Positions 25,777 to 34,959 are shown, counted from the stretch's first letter. The stretch: DNA of 51,377 nt from Oscillospiraceae bacterium (GCA_031280825.1 JAITGE010000002.1:1-51377), one strand, 5' to 3'. The notes: a model not told the origin generated them from the sequence alone. A program made the numbers and translations.

Positions 25777-25833
25777 GGGAAGCGTTTGCCACGGTCAACG
25801 CGGAAAATAAATTGAAAAAAATCAAAAAAGGGC

Positions 25834-25862
25834 TTGCAATTTCTGGAACGCTGTAGTATAAT
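25834..25862 (+). promoter_or_regulatory. sigma-A promoter of the ribosomal superoperon
   Basis: TTGCAA at 25834-25839, 17-base spacer, perfect TATAAT at 25857-25862. Transcription should begin near 25869, about 295 bases upstream of rpsJ. Confidence 0.85.
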
Positions 25863-25868
25863 ACCCGG

Positions 25869-26164
25869 GTGTGCATGTGGCGGTTACGTCGTATGCTATC
25901 CAGCGATGACGCGGAAGGTGGCCGCCCGGAGATCTGCGCGGGCTGTGCAGAGCTTTTTGTGCGACGGGGAATTTCCGCCGAGCGAGTCCGTTTCAGAAAT
26001 CGGGCGAACCTATTTGCCGTGCGCTCTTTGCATTGCAATCCGGGGTCAGCCATGTTCCCCGGCTTTTTTTTGAAAGCCAGGAAACACCCGGGTGCGTGGG
26101 AACAAAATTGCATATTCGGCGAGCGCGGCGATTGGGCGCCAACACAAGAAAGGCGTGAAGAAAT
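25869..26164 (+). promoter_or_regulatory. leader of the S10 operon, candidate attenuator
   Basis: The roughly 295-base leader carries no clear gene. It contains an intrinsic terminator at 26040-26071 and a possible antiterminator: CGGGGAA at 25965-25971 could pair with TTCCCCG at 26055-26061, which would dissolve the terminator stem. Another hairpin, GCCCG / CGGGC, lies near 25924-25943. This fits regulation of ribosomal protein synthesis by attenuation, but no known ribosomal-protein leader motif was recognised with certainty. Confidence 0.55.
26040..26071 (+). terminator. intrinsic terminator in the S10 leader
   Basis: CCGGGG (26040-26045) pairs with CCCCGG (26057-26062), followed by C and eight Ts. 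It lies inside the leader, well before rpsJ at 26165, so readthrough must be regulated or only partial. Confidence 0.8.
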
Positions 26165-26476
26165 ATGGCAGGCAAGGGCAATATCCGCATCCGTTTGCGC
26201 GGCTATGATCACAGCTTAGTTGATAAGGCTGCCGAGCGTATTGTGGAAACGGCAAAGCATTCCGGCGCACAGGTGAGCGGACCTGTACCGTTGCCGACGG
26301 AGAAGGAGATCGTGACGATCCTCCGCGCGGTACACAAGTATAAGGATAGCCGCGAGCAATTCGAGCAGCGCACCCATAAGCGCTTAATTGATATCCTGCG
26401 CCCCTCGGCAAAGACGGTTGAAGCCCTTTCTGGGTTGGAGCTGCCCGCAGGTGTGGATATTGAGATTAAGCTCTGA
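26165..26476 (+). CDS. rpsJ: 30S ribosomal protein S10 / NusE
   Basis: Small-subunit protein that also acts in transcription antitermination with NusB. The 103-residue sequence [20 protein letters not shown] ... [33 protein letters not shown] is a full-length S10. First gene of the superoperon; the preceding genes rpsL, rpsG, fusA and tuf seen in many Firmicutes are absent here. The ATG is preceded by AAAGGCG. Confidence 0.97.
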   Translation: MAGKGNIRIRLRGYDHSLVDKAAERIVETAKHSGAQVSGPVPLPTEKEIVTILRAVHKYKDSREQFEQRTHKRLIDILRPSAKTVEALSGLELPAGVDIEIKL

Positions 26477-26493
26477 GAACCCGGCGCGGTCAA

Positions 26494-26512
26494 GTTGGCG
26501 CGCAGCGTCAAC
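26494..26512 (+). other. small hairpin between rpsJ and rplC
   Basis: GTTGGCG (26494-26500) pairs with CGTCAAC (26506-26512) over seven base pairs, one of them G-U, across a 5-base loop. It may be a processing or stability element; there is no T-tract. Confidence 0.35.
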
Positions 26513-26539
26513 CAATAACCATAAGGAGGAAAGGCAAGC

Positions 26540-27169
26540 ATGGAAAAAGCGATCATTGGCAAAAAGCTGGGCATGACGCAAATCTTTGATGAAAAAGGTA
26601 ATGCCGTCCCGGTCACAGTCGTTGAGGCGGGACCTTGCCCTATTGTTTCGTTTAAAACGATGGAAACCGACGGCTACGAAGCGGTGCAGCTGGGCTTTGG
26701 CGAAATGAAGGTCAAGCATGTGAGTAAGCCGTTGCAGGGGCATTTTAAAAAGGGCGAGGTTGCGCCGAAGCGCAAGCTCAAGGAGTTCAAGCTCCCGCAG
26801 GCGGATTTAAAAATCGGAGGCTTGATTAAAGCGGACGCGTTCGCGGTGGGCGACAAGGTGGATGTTTGCGGCACGAGCAAGGGTAAGGGCACGGCTGGTG
26901 CGATCAAGCGCTGGAATTTCAGCCGCTTGAAGGAATCGCACGGCACGGGACCCGTGGCGCGGCATGCCGGTTCCATGGGCGCCTGCAGCACGCCCTCCCG
27001 TGTTTATAAAGGGAAAAAGCTGCCCGGGCATATGGGGCATGTGCGCGTGACGGTGCAGAATTTGACCGTTGTGAAGGTGGATGCGAAGAGTAATCTTTTG
27101 GCCATCAAAGGCGCGATCCCCGGTCCGAAGGGCGGTATCGTGCTGGTTACCGGCGCGGTTAAGGCTTAA
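26540..27169 (+). CDS. rplC: 50S ribosomal protein L3
   Basis: Early large-subunit assembly protein near the peptidyl-transferase centre. The 209-residue sequence starts KAIIGKKLGMTQIFDEKGNAV and contains the finger loop with RHAGSMGACS and KLPGHMG, the family's conserved glycine-rich part. Ribosome site AAGGAGG 13-19 bases upstream. Length is normal. Confidence 0.97.
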   Translation: MEKAIIGKKLGMTQIFDEKGNAVPVTVVEAGPCPIVSFKTMETDGYEAVQLGFGEMKVKHVSKPLQGHFKKGEVAPKRKLKEFKLPQADLKIGGLIKADAFAVGDKVDVCGTSKGKGTAGAIKRWNFSRLKESHGTGPVARHAGSMGACSTPSRVYKGKKLPGHMGHVRVTVQNLTVVKVDAKSNLLAIKGAIPGPKGGIVLVTGAVKA

Positions 27170-27189
27170 GGGAAGGAGAGAGTATAGAA

Positions 27190-27837
27190 ATGCCGAATGT
27201 TTTGATTTACGATGCGGCGGGTGCGCAGTGCGGCGAGCTTGCGCTCAATGACGCCGTCTTTGGGATTGCCCCTCACGTGCCTTCCATGCATCTGGTGGTA
27301 CGCAGCTATCTTGCGGCGCAGCGCAGGGGTACGCAATCGACACTCACCCGCGCCGAGGTGCGCGGCGGTGGCAGAAAGCCGTGGCGACAAAAAGGGAGCG
27401 GGCGCGCGCGCCAAGGCTCCACCCGCAGTCCGCAATGGACGCACGGCGGCGTCGCGCTGGGTCCGAAGCCGCGCGATTATGTTGTTGGCGTTAATCGCAA
27501 AGTGAAGCGCCTCGCCATGAAGAGCGCCCTTTCTTCAAAGGTGCGGGATGAGGAGATAAAGGTGCTCAGCGCGCTTCCTTTGGATGAAATTAAGACCAAG
27601 GAAGTCGCTAAGGTTTTAACCGCTTTGGATACCGGGAAGAAAACGCTCATTGTTTCGCCGGAAAGTGACGAAAAGCTCTACCGCAGCGCGCGCAACATCG
27701 CGGGGGTGAAGGTTTCCCCCGTTAACAACTTGACGGTGTATGACATTCTCAATTGCGATACGTTGCTGCTGCTGCAAAGTGCCGTGGAAAAGATCGAAGC
27801 AATCTATGCCCAGGCAAGCGAGGAGGAATCGGTATGA
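27190..27837 (+). CDS. rplD: 50S ribosomal protein L4
   Basis: The 215-residue large-subunit protein lines the exit tunnel and in some bacteria represses its own operon. The extended loop is seen as RAEVRGGGRKPWRQKGSGRARQ (first 20 residues conserved in L4), followed by STRSPQWTHGGVALGPKPRDY. The C-terminal globular part follows. Overlaps the rplW start by ATGA. As a candidate regulator it is relevant to the operon leader at 25869. Confidence 0.96.
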   Translation: MPNVLIYDAAGAQCGELALNDAVFGIAPHVPSMHLVVRSYLAAQRRGTQSTLTRAEVRGGGRKPWRQKGSGRARQGSTRSPQWTHGGVALGPKPRDYVVGVNRKVKRLAMKSALSSKVRDEEIKVLSALPLDEIKTKEVAKVLTALDTGKKTLIVSPESDEKLYRSARNIAGVKVSPVNNLTVYDILNCDTLLLLQSAVEKIEAIYAQASEEESV

Positions 27838-28130
27838 ATAAGTTCCCACAGGATATTATTCTGCGCCCCATTATTTCAGAAAAATCCATGCTGGGCGCGC
27901 CGGAGAAGCGATATGTCTTCCGTGTCGCCAAGGACGCGAACAAGGCGGAGATCGCTTGGGCGGTGAAAGAGCTGTTCAAGGTGGAGGTCGCCAAGGTGAA
28001 CACGTTGAATTTCAAGGGCAAAAAGCGCCGTTATCAGCGCTTTGAGGGCTATACCTCCGATTGGAAGAAGGCTTATGTGTGCCTGACGGAGGACAGCAAG
28101 AGTATTGAATTTTTTGATGGAATGATCTAA
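27834..28130 (+). CDS. rplW: 50S ribosomal protein L23
   Basis: The 98-residue protein at the tunnel exit is the docking site for trigger factor and SRP. DIILRPIISEKSM, YVFRVAKDANKAEIAWAVKE and KVNTLNFKGKKRR match the family. The true start is ATG 27834, overlapping the rplD stop; a longer frame upstream is a shadow. Preceded by AGGAGG. Confidence 0.96.
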   Translation: MNKFPQDIILRPIISEKSMLGAPEKRYVFRVAKDANKAEIAWAVKELFKVEVAKVNTLNFKGKKRRYQRFEGYTSDWKKAYVCLTEDSKSIEFFDGMI

Positions 28131-28134
28131 ACTG

Positions 28135-28191
28135 GATTTTAGGTGTCAGGCGTTAGGCGCGGTCTATGGTCTAAAATCTAAAATCTAGAAA
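28135..28191. repeat. heptad-repeat dyad element A
   Basis: Between rplW and rplB. The plus strand reads in 7-base units: TTTTAGG, TGTCAGG, CGTTAGG, then a 5-base CGCGG centre, then TCTATGG, TCTAAAA, TCTAAAA, TCTAG. The two halves are imperfect inverted copies: ATTTTAG at 28136-28142 can pair with CTAAAAT at 28171-28177 or at 28178-28184. Similar phasing is found at 32794-32881. Probably a small interspersed repeat transcribed as a hairpin. Confidence 0.65.
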
Positions 28192-28204
28192 GTGAGGCTG
28201 CCAA

Positions 28205-29038
28205 ATGGCGATTAAAACATACAAACCGACCACGAACGCCCGGCGGAATATGTCCGTGACGGATTATTCCGGGCTTTCTAAGGTCAAACCCGAAAAAAGC
28301 TTGCTGGTCGCGCAGAAGAAATTTGCCGGTCGCAACAGCTACGGGCGCATCACGGTACGGCACCGGGGCGGCGGTAACCGCCAAAAATATCGTTTGATTG
28401 ATTTCAAGCGCAACAAGCTGGGGATTCCCGCGACGGTTGCGACGCTGGAATATGATCCGAACCGCTCGGCGCACATCGCGCTGCTGAAATATGCGGACGG
28501 TGAGAAGCGGTATATTCTTGCCCCCACAGGGCTGAAGGTGGGCGACACGGTTTATGCCGGTGCGGATGCGGATATTAAGCCCGGCAACGCGCTGCCGCTG
28601 AACGCGATACCCACCGGCACCGTGATTCACAACATTGAGCTTTACCCCGGGCGCGGTGGGCAGTTGGTTCGTTCGGCGGGGAATTCCGCGCAGCTCATGG
28701 CAAAGGAAGGCAAGTTGGCGTTGCTGCGGTTGCCTTCGGGCGAGCTGCGCAACGTTCCTGCGGAATGTATGGCGACGGTCGGGCAGGTCGGCAATGTGGA
28801 TCATGAAAATGTGAAGCTGGGCAAGGCGGGGCGTACGCGTCACCGCGGTATACGCCCGACGGTGCGCGGTTCGGTTATGAATCCCTGCGATCACCCGCAC
28901 GGCGGCGGCGAGGGTAAGTCGCCCATCGGTCGCCCCGGACCCGTGACGCCTTGGGGCAAGCCGGCGCTGGGCTACAAGACCCGTTCCAAAAAGAAGGCAA
29001 GCAACAAGCTGATCGTTAAACGCCGCAACGGCAAGTAA
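28205..29038 (+). CDS. rplB: 50S ribosomal protein L2
   Basis: The 277-residue, highly conserved protein is needed for subunit association and peptidyl transfer. [20 protein letters not shown] is a typical L2 N-terminus, the middle has [16 protein letters not shown], and the C-terminus carries [17 protein letters not shown] with the conserved catalytic-site His. Preceded by GTGAGG. Confidence 0.98.
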   Translation: MAIKTYKPTTNARRNMSVTDYSGLSKVKPEKSLLVAQKKFAGRNSYGRITVRHRGGGNRQKYRLIDFKRNKLGIPATVATLEYDPNRSAHIALLKYADGEKRYILAPTGLKVGDTVYAGADADIKPGNALPLNAIPTGTVIHNIELYPGRGGQLVRSAGNSAQLMAKEGKLALLRLPSGELRNVPAECMATVGQVGNVDHENVKLGKAGRTRHRGIRPTVRGSVMNPCDHPHGGGEGKSPIGRPGPVTPWGKPALGYKTRSKKKASNKLIVKRRNGK

Positions 29039-29058
29039 GCAGAAAGGAGCAAGATCCG

Positions 29059-29343
29059 ATGGGCAGAAGCGCAAAACTGCTGGAACGCGGCCCCTTTGTG
29101 CAGGAGAAGCTGCTGGCGCGCGTGCAGAGAATGAACGAAAGCGGGCAAAAGCAAGTCCTAAAGACTTGGAGCCGCGCTTCCACGATTTATCCGGAGTTCG
29201 TCAGCCATACCTTTGCGGTGCATGACGGACGCAAGCATGTTCCGGTTTACGTTACGGAGGATATGGTTGGGCATAAGCTCGGCGAATTTGCCCCGACCCG
29301 CACCTTCCGCGGTCATGCCGGTTCCAAAACCTCGAAGAAGTAA
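29059..29343 (+). CDS. rpsS: 30S ribosomal protein S19
   Basis: The 94-residue small-subunit head protein contacts S13 and the A-site region. It starts [18 protein letters not shown] and has [20 protein letters not shown] and the family signature [16 protein letters not shown]. Preceded by AGAAAGGAG. Confidence 0.97.
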   Translation: MGRSAKLLERGPFVQEKLLARVQRMNESGQKQVLKTWSRASTIYPEFVSHTFAVHDGRKHVPVYVTEDMVGHKLGEFAPTRTFRGHAGSKTSKK

Positions 29344-29365
29344 GGTCGAAAGGAGTGTATTCCTC

Positions 29366-29701
29366 ATGGAGGCAAGGGCAAAAGCCACTTACATTCGCAT
29401 TACGCCCCGCAAGGTGCAGATCGTCCTGGATTTAATTCGCAACCAGCCGGTCGAGAAGGCGCAGGCCGTTCTTAGATACACCCCCAAGGCCGCGTGTGAG
29501 CCGCTGCTGAAGCTGCTGAATTCCGCGATTGCAAATGCGGAAAACAATCACGATATGGATGCCGCGAGGCTTTTTGTGGCCGAAGCAAACCTGGGGCAAG
29601 GTCCGACGCTCAAGCGCATGCGCGCGCGCGCCAAGGGCAGTTCCACACGCATTAACAAGAAAACAAGCCACATCACCCTGGTTCTCAGGGAAGCGGAATA
29701 A
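29366..29701 (+). CDS. rplV: 50S ribosomal protein L22
   Basis: The 111-residue protein has a beta-hairpin that reaches into the exit tunnel. [20 protein letters not shown], then [19 protein letters not shown] and a [15 protein letters not shown] hairpin tip are diagnostic. The ATG at 29366 follows GAAAGGAG; a longer upstream frame overlapping rpsS is a shadow. Confidence 0.96.
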   Translation: MEARAKATYIRITPRKVQIVLDLIRNQPVEKAQAVLRYTPKAACEPLLKLLNSAIANAENNHDMDAARLFVAEANLGQGPTLKRMRARAKGSSTRINKKTSHITLVLREAE

Positions 29702-29720
29702 GCGAGGAGGAGGTTCAACG

Positions 29721-30389
29721 ATGGGTCAAAAGGTTAACCCGACAGGGCTGCGCGTTGGCGTGATTAAGCCGTGGGAATCCCGCTGGTATGCCAAGGATGC
29801 GACGTTCGGCGATACCCTGGTGGAGGACTATAACCTCCGGCGCTACTTGCTCAAGACCCTTGCGCCCGCAGGCGTGCCGAAGATTGAAATTGAGCGCGAC
29901 GCCAAACGCGTTTACATTAAGATTCACTGCGCAAAGCCGGGCATGGTGATTGGCAGGCAGGGCGCGGAGATCGAAAAGCTGCGCGCTTTCTGCGAAAAGA
30001 AGCTTGACGGTAAAAAAGTTTCGCTGGATATTGTGGAAATCAAGCAGCCGGATTTGAACGCGCAGCTGGTGGCGGAGGGCATTGCCGCGCAGCTCGAAAA
30101 GCGTGTGAGCTTTCGCCGTGCGCTGAAGCTGGCGATCGGGCGCACAATGAAGCTGGGTGCACGCGGTATCAAAACCCAGGTTTCCGGACGCTTGGGCGGG
30201 GCGGAAATCGCCCGCACGGAGCATTATCACGAGGGGACGATTCCCCTGCAAACCATCCGCGCCGATATCGATTACGGCTTTGCCGAGGCGAAAACCACCT
30301 ATGGGCGCATTGGCGTGAAGGTTTGGCTTTACAAGGGCGAGGTGCTGCGGGATAACCGCCGCCCGCGCAGGGAAGGAGGACGGCGCTGA
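29721..30389 (+). CDS. rpsC: 30S ribosomal protein S3
   Basis: The 222-residue protein forms part of the mRNA entry channel. It starts [20 protein letters not shown]; the type 2 KH domain has [20 protein letters not shown]. The C-terminal domain has [20 protein letters not shown]. The start overlaps nothing and follows GAGGAGGAGG. Length is typical. Confidence 0.97.
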   Translation: MGQKVNPTGLRVGVIKPWESRWYAKDATFGDTLVEDYNLRRYLLKTLAPAGVPKIEIERDAKRVYIKIHCAKPGMVIGRQGAEIEKLRAFCEKKLDGKKVSLDIVEIKQPDLNAQLVAEGIAAQLEKRVSFRRALKLAIGRTMKLGARGIKTQVSGRLGGAEIARTEHYHEGTIPLQTIRADIDYGFAEAKTTYGRIGVKVWLYKGEVLRDNRRPRREGGRR

Positions 30390-30817
30390 TGCTGCTACCC
30401 AAACGCGTCAAGCACCGCAAGCAACAGCGGGGCAGAATGAAGGGCAAGGCGACACGCGGCAATTTTATTGCCTACGGTGAATTTGGCTTGCAAGCGGAAG
30501 AACCCGGCTGGATCACCGCCAACCAGATTGAAGCGGCTCGTATTGCGATGACACGCCATATTAAGCGCGGCGGTAAGGTTTGGATTAAAATTTTCCCGGA
30601 TAAGCCTGTTACCGCAAAGCCTGCCGAAACCCGCATGGGTTCCGGCAAGGGAAGCCCGGAATATTGGGTTGCCGTGGTGAAGCCTGGCAGGGTTTTGTTT
30701 GAGGTCGCCGGCGTTGATAAGGATTTGGCATTTGAGGCCATGCGCTTGGCCGGCACGAAGCTGCCCGTGAAGTGTAAGTGCATCATGAAGGAAGAGATGG
30801 GTGGTGAGCAGACATGA
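30389..30817 (+). CDS. rplP: 50S ribosomal protein L16
   Basis: The 142-residue protein near the A site. [20 protein letters not shown] and [20 protein letters not shown] are family motifs; [19 protein letters not shown] is a further one. The stop and start overlap with rpsC (TGATG), and GGAAGGAGG precedes it. Confidence 0.97.
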   Translation: MLLPKRVKHRKQQRGRMKGKATRGNFIAYGEFGLQAEEPGWITANQIEAARIAMTRHIKRGGKVWIKIFPDKPVTAKPAETRMGSGKGSPEYWVAVVKPGRVLFEVAGVDKDLAFEAMRLAGTKLPVKCKCIMKEEMGGEQT

Positions 30818-31017
30818 AAGCGAGCGAATTCAAAGAACTTTCCGCCAAAGAGATGGATGAGAAGCTGCTTGCGCTGAAGGATGAGCTGTTCAAGCTGCGC
30901 TTTCAGCAAGCCATCAACCAGTTGGATAACCCGATGCGCATCAGCGCCGTGAAGAAGGACATCGCCCGCTTACTGACTGTGCGGCGCGATCAAGAGCTTC
31001 ACGGGGTCAACTCGTAA
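30814..31017 (+). CDS. rpmC: 50S ribosomal protein L29
   Basis: The 67-residue, helical large-subunit protein near the tunnel exit. Typical blocks are [20 protein letters not shown] and [17 protein letters not shown]. The ATG overlaps the rplP stop by four bases. Confidence 0.95.
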   Translation: MKASEFKELSAKEMDEKLLALKDELFKLRFQQAINQLDNPMRISAVKKDIARLLTVRRDQELHGVNS

Positions 31018-31041
31018 GGAAAGGGAGGTTAAGCCGAACAC

Positions 31042-31299
31042 ATGGAGAAGAGAAACCTTCGCAAGACACGGGTTGGCATCGTCACGAGCGATAAAATGGA
31101 TAAGACCATCGTCGTCGCCATCAAAGACCGCGTGCCGCATCCGTTGTATAAGAAGATTATCAACCGCACACTGAAGCTCAAAGCGCATGATGAAAATAAC
31201 ACCTGCGGCATCGGCGACAGGGTCAAGGTGATGGAAACCCGACCGCTGAGCAAGGATAAACGCTGGCGCTTGGTGGAAATCATCGAGAAAGCGAAGTAA
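31042..31299 (+). CDS. rpsQ: 30S ribosomal protein S17
   Basis: The 85-residue primary 16S-binding protein with an OB fold. [20 protein letters not shown] and MKTRPLSK-type end ([18 protein letters not shown]) are diagnostic. Preceded by AAGGGAGG at 31020-31027. Confidence 0.96.
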   Translation: MEKRNLRKTRVGIVTSDKMDKTIVVAIKDRVPHPLYKKIINRTLKLKAHDENNTCGIGDRVKVMETRPLSKDKRWRLVEIIEKAK

Positions 31300-31314
31300 G
31301 AGGAGGAAACTACT

Positions 31315-31683
31315 GTGATTCAACAGCAAACTTTCCTCAAGGTCGCCGATAATACCGGGGCGAAGGAGCTGATGTGCATCCGCGTTCTGGGCGGCACCGG
31401 CAGGAGATATGCCAACGTTGGTGACGTGATTGTTGCTTCCGTTAAAAAGGCAACACCCGGCGGCGTTGTTAAGCGCGGCGATGTTGTGCGCGCGGTTGTT
31501 GTGCGCACCGCCAGCGGCTTGCGCCGTGACGACGGCAGTTACATTCGTTTTGATGAAAACGCCGCCGTGATCATTAAGGAAGACAAGACTCCGCGGGGTA
31601 CGCGTATTTTTGGACCCGTTGCCCGTGAGCTGCGCGAGAAGGAGTATCTCAAGATCCTCTCCCTGGCTCCGGAAGTGCTGTGA
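31315..31683 (+). CDS. rplN: 50S ribosomal protein L14
   Basis: The 122-residue protein at the subunit interface, the binding site of RsfS (encoded at 22935). Start codon [23 protein letters not shown]; then [20 protein letters not shown] and [20 protein letters not shown]. Preceded by AGAGGAGG. Confidence 0.97.
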   Translation: MIQQQTFLKVADNTGAKELMCIRVLGGTGRRYANVGDVIVASVKKATPGGVVKRGDVVRAVVVRTASGLRRDDGSYIRFDENAAVIIKEDKTPRGTRIFGPVARELREKEYLKILSLAPEVL

Positions 31684-31699
31684 GCGGGAGGGAAGAGAG

Positions 31700-32038
31700 A
31701 TGAGTGCTTTGAACGGCAAGATCCATGTTCGCAGCGGCGATGAGGTCGTCGTTATCAACGGTAAATACCGCGGCAAGCGCGGTGAGGTTTTGGAGGTCAG
31801 CCCCAAGGAGGGCAAGGTGATCGTGAAGGGCGTGAACATCGTAACCAAGCACGTTAAGCCTCGCAAGCAAGGCGAGCAGGGCGGCATGGTGAAGGTGGAA
31901 AGTGCGCTTTATGCGTGCAAGGTGCAGCTGATTTGCCCCAAGTGCAACCGCCCCACGCGCATTGGTCATAAGATCAACGCCAAGGGTAAGAAGGTGCGCT
32001 GCTGCAAAAAGGTCGATTGCCTGGCAGAATTTGAATAA
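31700..32038 (+). CDS. rplX: 50S ribosomal protein L24
   Basis: The 112-residue assembly initiator with an N-terminal KOW motif ([18 protein letters not shown]). [15 protein letters not shown] follows, and a Cys pair [11 protein letters not shown] with later CC near the C-terminus suggests a zinc-binding form. The true start is ATG 31700; a longer frame from rplN is a shadow. Confidence 0.96.
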   Translation: MSALNGKIHVRSGDEVVVINGKYRGKRGEVLEVSPKEGKVIVKGVNIVTKHVKPRKQGEQGGMVKVESALYACKVQLICPKCNRPTRIGHKINAKGKKVRCCKKVDCLAEFE

Positions 32039-32057
32039 GGGAGGGACATGACAGACA

Positions 32058-32597
32058 ATGACAAGGCTACAGGAACAGTACGCGCGGGAAATCGCGCCGA
32101 AGCTGATGGAGAAATTTGCTTACAAAAGCGTCATGCAAATCCCGAAGCTGGATAAGATCATTGTGAACGTCGCTTGCGGCGAGGCGCGGGATAACCCGAA
32201 GATGCTTGACGCTGTCGTGGCGGATCTGAAGGCAATCACCGGGCAGAAGCCGTTGCTTTGCAAAGCGAAAAAGAGTGTGGCGAATTTCAAGCTTCGCGAG
32301 GGCATGACCATTGGGGCGAAGGTAACGCTGCGCGGGGAGCGTATGTATGAGTTCCTCGACCGCTTTTTCAGCTTGGCATTGCCCCGTGTGCGCGATTTTC
32401 GCGGCATTAGCCCCGATTCGTTTGACGGGCGCGGGAATTACAACATGGGCGTTAAGGAGCAGTTGATTTTCCCCGAGATTGATTATGACAAGATCGACAA
32501 GGTGCGCGGAATGGACGTTTGTTTCGTGACCACTGCGAAAACCGATGAAGAAGGCCGTGAGCTGTTGCGCCTGTTCGGCGCGCCGTTCGCAAAGTAA
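32058..32597 (+). CDS. rplE: 50S ribosomal protein L5
   Basis: The 179-residue 5S-rRNA-binding protein. [18 protein letters not shown], the [18 protein letters not shown] block and the [20 protein letters not shown] block are full matches to the family. Preceded by GGGAGGG. Confidence 0.97.
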   Translation: MTRLQEQYAREIAPKLMEKFAYKSVMQIPKLDKIIVNVACGEARDNPKMLDAVVADLKAITGQKPLLCKAKKSVANFKLREGMTIGAKVTLRGERMYEFLDRFFSLALPRVRDFRGISPDSFDGRGNYNMGVKEQLIFPEIDYDKIDKVRGMDVCFVTTAKTDEEGRELLRLFGAPFAK

Positions 32598-32610
32598 GGA
32601 GGGAATATTC

Positions 32611-32796
32611 GTGGCAAAAACATCACAGAAAATCCGGCAGGCACGCCCCGCGAAGTTCTCTTCGCGCGCGTATAACCGCTGCAAGATCTGCGGTCGCCCT
32701 CACGCCTACCTGCGCAAATATGGCGTATGCCGCATTTGCTTCCGGGAGCTGGCGCACAAAGGGCAGATCCCTGGCGTAAGGAAAGCCAGCTGGTAG
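32611..32796 (+). CDS. rpsN: 30S ribosomal protein S14, zinc-binding type Z
   Basis: The 61-residue short form with four zinc cysteines: Cys24, Cys27, Cys40, Cys43 in [20 protein letters not shown]. Starts with a GTG at 32611 ([14 protein letters not shown]), preceded by AAGGAGGG. The longer frame from inside rplE is a shadow. Short S14 is standard in Firmicutes. Confidence 0.97.
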   Translation: MAKTSQKIRQARPAKFSSRAYNRCKICGRPHAYLRKYGVCRICFRELAHKGQIPGVRKASW

Positions 32797-32881
32797 ATTA
32801 GACTTTAGATTTCGGGCTTCAGGTCGTAGCCGCGCGGTTAGGCGATATCCGGCGGCGGGCGTCTGATACCTGAACATCTAG
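32794..32881. repeat. heptad-repeat dyad element B
   Basis: Lies between rpsN and rpsH, starting at the rpsN stop codon. From 32797 to 32880 the sequence splits into twelve units of seven: ATTAGAC, TTTAGAT, TTCGGGC, TTCAGGT, CGTAGCC, GCGCGGT, TAGGCGA, TATCCGG, CGGCGGG, CGTCTGA, TACCTGA, ACATCTA. The outer units are inverted copies of each other: TTCAGGT (32818-32824) pairs perfectly with ACCTGAA (32868-32874), and TAGAT (32794-32798) with ATCTA (32876-32880). Confidence 0.65.
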
Positions 32882-32898
32882 TAAGGAGGAACGACTGA

Positions 32899-33297
32899 AT
32901 GCAAGTGACGGATTCCATCGCCGATATGCTTACGCGCATCCGCAACGCGAATTCCGCGAAGCATGATACGGTGAAAATCCCAGCGTCCAACGTAAAGAAA
33001 GCGATTGCGCAGATTCTTTTGGATGAAGGCTACATCAAGAATTTCCGTTTCCATGAGGACGGCAAGCAGGGCATCATTGAGGTCGTGTTGAAGTACGGAC
33101 CGAATAAATCTCAAGTGATCACCGGGTTGCGCCGCGTTTCAAAGCCCGGGCTGCGGATTTACTCCGGCTGCGAAGAGATCCCAAAGGTCATGCGCGGTTT
33201 GGGGATTGCGATCCTTTCGACCCCCCAGGGTGTGATGACGGATAAAAACGCGCGCAAGCAGAACGTCGGCGGCGAGGTTCTGGCGTTTATTTGGTAA
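32899..33297 (+). CDS. rpsH: 30S ribosomal protein S8
   Basis: The 132-residue central-domain protein of the small subunit. [33 protein letters not shown] and the C-terminal [20 protein letters not shown] signature are intact. Start follows AAGGAGG. In E. coli S8 represses the spc operon; here the heptad element B lies just upstream. Confidence 0.97.
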   Translation: MQVTDSIADMLTRIRNANSAKHDTVKIPASNVKKAIAQILLDEGYIKNFRFHEDGKQGIIEVVLKYGPNKSQVITGLRRVSKPGLRIYSGCEEIPKVMRGLGIAILSTPQGVMTDKNARKQNVGGEVLAFIW

Positions 33298-33314
33298 GAA
33301 GGAGGTGCTGACCC

Positions 33315-33857
33315 ATGTCCCGAATCGGAAGGCTGCCGATCGCAATCCCTGCCGGTGTGGACGTCAAGATTGACGGCAGCATCGTGACGGTCAAAGGTCC
33401 GAAGGGAACCTTGAGTCGTCAGTTCAATTCTAACATCGCCATTGCAAAGGAAGGCGAGATTCTCACCGTGAGCCGCCCGAATGATTTACAGCAAAACCGC
33501 GCTTTGCACGGGCTGAGCCGTAGCTTGTTGAGTAATATGGTCATTGGTGTTTCGCAGGGCTTCAGCAAGGAGCTGGAAGTCAACGGCGTCGGCTACCGTG
33601 CGGCGAAAACGGGTAATCAGCTGGTGATGAATATCGGTTATTCGCATCAGGTGATCATGGAAGAAGCCGATGGCATCACCGTAACCGTGCCCGCACCGAA
33701 CAAGATTGTAATCAGCGGTGTGGATAAACAAAAGGTCGGTCAATTCGCGGCGGAGGTTCGCGAAAAGCGCCCCCCCGAGCCATACTTGGGCAAGGGCATC
33801 AAATATGCCAATGAGGTCATCCGCCGCAAGGAAGGAAAGGCCGGTAAGGGCAAATAA
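33315..33857 (+). CDS. rplF: 50S ribosomal protein L6
   Basis: The 180-residue protein near the GTPase centre. [40 protein letters not shown] and the signature [20 protein letters not shown]-type end are present. Preceded by AAGGAGG. Confidence 0.97.
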   Translation: MSRIGRLPIAIPAGVDVKIDGSIVTVKGPKGTLSRQFNSNIAIAKEGEILTVSRPNDLQQNRALHGLSRSLLSNMVIGVSQGFSKELEVNGVGYRAAKTGNQLVMNIGYSHQVIMEEADGITVTVPAPNKIVISGVDKQKVGQFAAEVREKRPPEPYLGKGIKYANEVIRRKEGKAGKGK

Positions 33858-33871
33858 GGAGGCGAAACGCC

Positions 33872-34231
33872 ATGATAGCAAAGCGAGATTCCAATAAGCA
33901 GCGGCTGCGCCGCCACAAGCGTGTGCGCGGCAAGGTCAGCGGGACGGCGGAGCGCCCCCGTTTGAGCGTTTTCCGTTCCCTGCAGCATATTTATGCGCAG
34001 CTGATTGACGATGTGAAGGGTGTTACGCTTGCGTCGGCTTCCAGCGCGGAAAAGGATTTTGACGGCTACGGCGGTAACGCCGAAGCGGCGAAGAAGGTTG
34101 GCAAGCTCTTGGGTGCGCGTGCGGCTGCGCTGGGCGTGACGGAGGTTGTGTTCGACCGCGGCGGTTACGTTTATCACGGTCGTGTGCAGCAGCTTGCGGA
34201 GGGTGCCCGTGAGGGCGGTCTGCGATTCTAA
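33872..34231 (+). CDS. rplR: 50S ribosomal protein L18
   Basis: The 119-residue 5S-rRNA-binding protein. [39 protein letters not shown] and [20 protein letters not shown] mark the family. Preceded by AAGGAGG. Confidence 0.97.
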   Translation: MIAKRDSNKQRLRRHKRVRGKVSGTAERPRLSVFRSLQHIYAQLIDDVKGVTLASASSAEKDFDGYGGNAEAAKKVGKLLGARAAALGVTEVVFDRGGYVYHGRVQQLAEGAREGGLRF

Positions 34232-34251
34232 AGAAGAGGAGGAACATCCAC

Positions 34252-34752
34252 TTGGCTAAAAATGAAGCGGCGGGGTTGGAGTTGACCGAGCGGGTTGTCG
34301 CCATCAACCGCGTATCCAAAACCGTGAAGGGTGGCCGCATCTTCAAGTTCGCGGCGCTGGTTGTTGTTGGCGATGGAAAGGGTACAATCGGCTTCGGCTT
34401 GGGCAAATCCGGTGAAGTGCCGGATGCGATCCGCAAGGGCATTGAGGACGCGAAGAAGAACCTCTTCAAGATTGCGCTGCGCGGCACAACGATCCCGCAT
34501 GAGGTGATGGGCAAGTTCGGCGCCGGATTGGTGCTGCTGAAGCCTGCACCGCCCGGAACGGGCGTGATTGCCGGCGGACCGGTGCGCGCCGTGGTTGAAA
34601 CTGTCGGGATACATGATATCCGCACAAAAGCGCTGCGTTCCAACAATCCCTGCAATGTCGTGCGCGCTGCCATGGACGGATTGCGCCAGCTACGCAATGC
34701 CGATGAAGTTGCGGCGATCCGCGGCAAGAGCGTCAGCGAAATTTTAGGTTAG
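34252..34752 (+). CDS. rpsE: 30S ribosomal protein S5
   Basis: The 166-residue protein of the mRNA entrance, important for fidelity. [40 protein letters not shown] and [15 protein letters not shown] are diagnostic. The start is a TTG at 34252, nine bases after AGAGGAGG; no ATG fits the conserved N-terminus. Confidence 0.96.
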   Translation: MAKNEAAGLELTERVVAINRVSKTVKGGRIFKFAALVVVGDGKGTIGFGLGKSGEVPDAIRKGIEDAKKNLFKIALRGTTIPHEVMGKFGAGLVLLKPAPPGTGVIAGGPVRAVVETVGIHDIRTKALRSNNPCNVVRAAMDGLRQLRNADEVAAIRGKSVSEILG

Positions 34753-34767
34753 AGGAGGGTGCTGAAT

Positions 34768-34959
34768 ATGTCTAACGAAGGCACCGTCACCATCAAGCTG
34801 ACCGGCAGCTTGATTGGCAGCAAAAAGAATCAGATCGCCACAGCCCGTTCGCTGGGCTTGCGGAAAATTGGCGACACAAGCATCCAGCCGGATTCCCCCG
34901 CCACGCGGGGGAAGCTGCGGGTGCTGGCACACCTGATTGAGGAGGTGCAACCGAAATGA
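34768..34959 (+). CDS. rpmD: 50S ribosomal protein L30
   Basis: The 63-residue protein with [20 protein letters not shown] and [20 protein letters not shown] blocks. ATG 34768 is chosen because AGAGGAGGG is eight bases upstream; an in-frame GTG at 34759 overlaps that site. Overlaps the rplO start. Confidence 0.95.
   Translation: MSNEGTVTIKLTGSLIGSKKNQIATARSLGLRKIGDTSIQPDSPATRGKLRVLAHLIEEVQPK

Noticed and set aside
25869-26219. 115-codon plus-strand frame in the S10 leader
   Set aside because: It spans the intrinsic terminator, runs into rpsJ, has no ribosome site and matches no family pattern.
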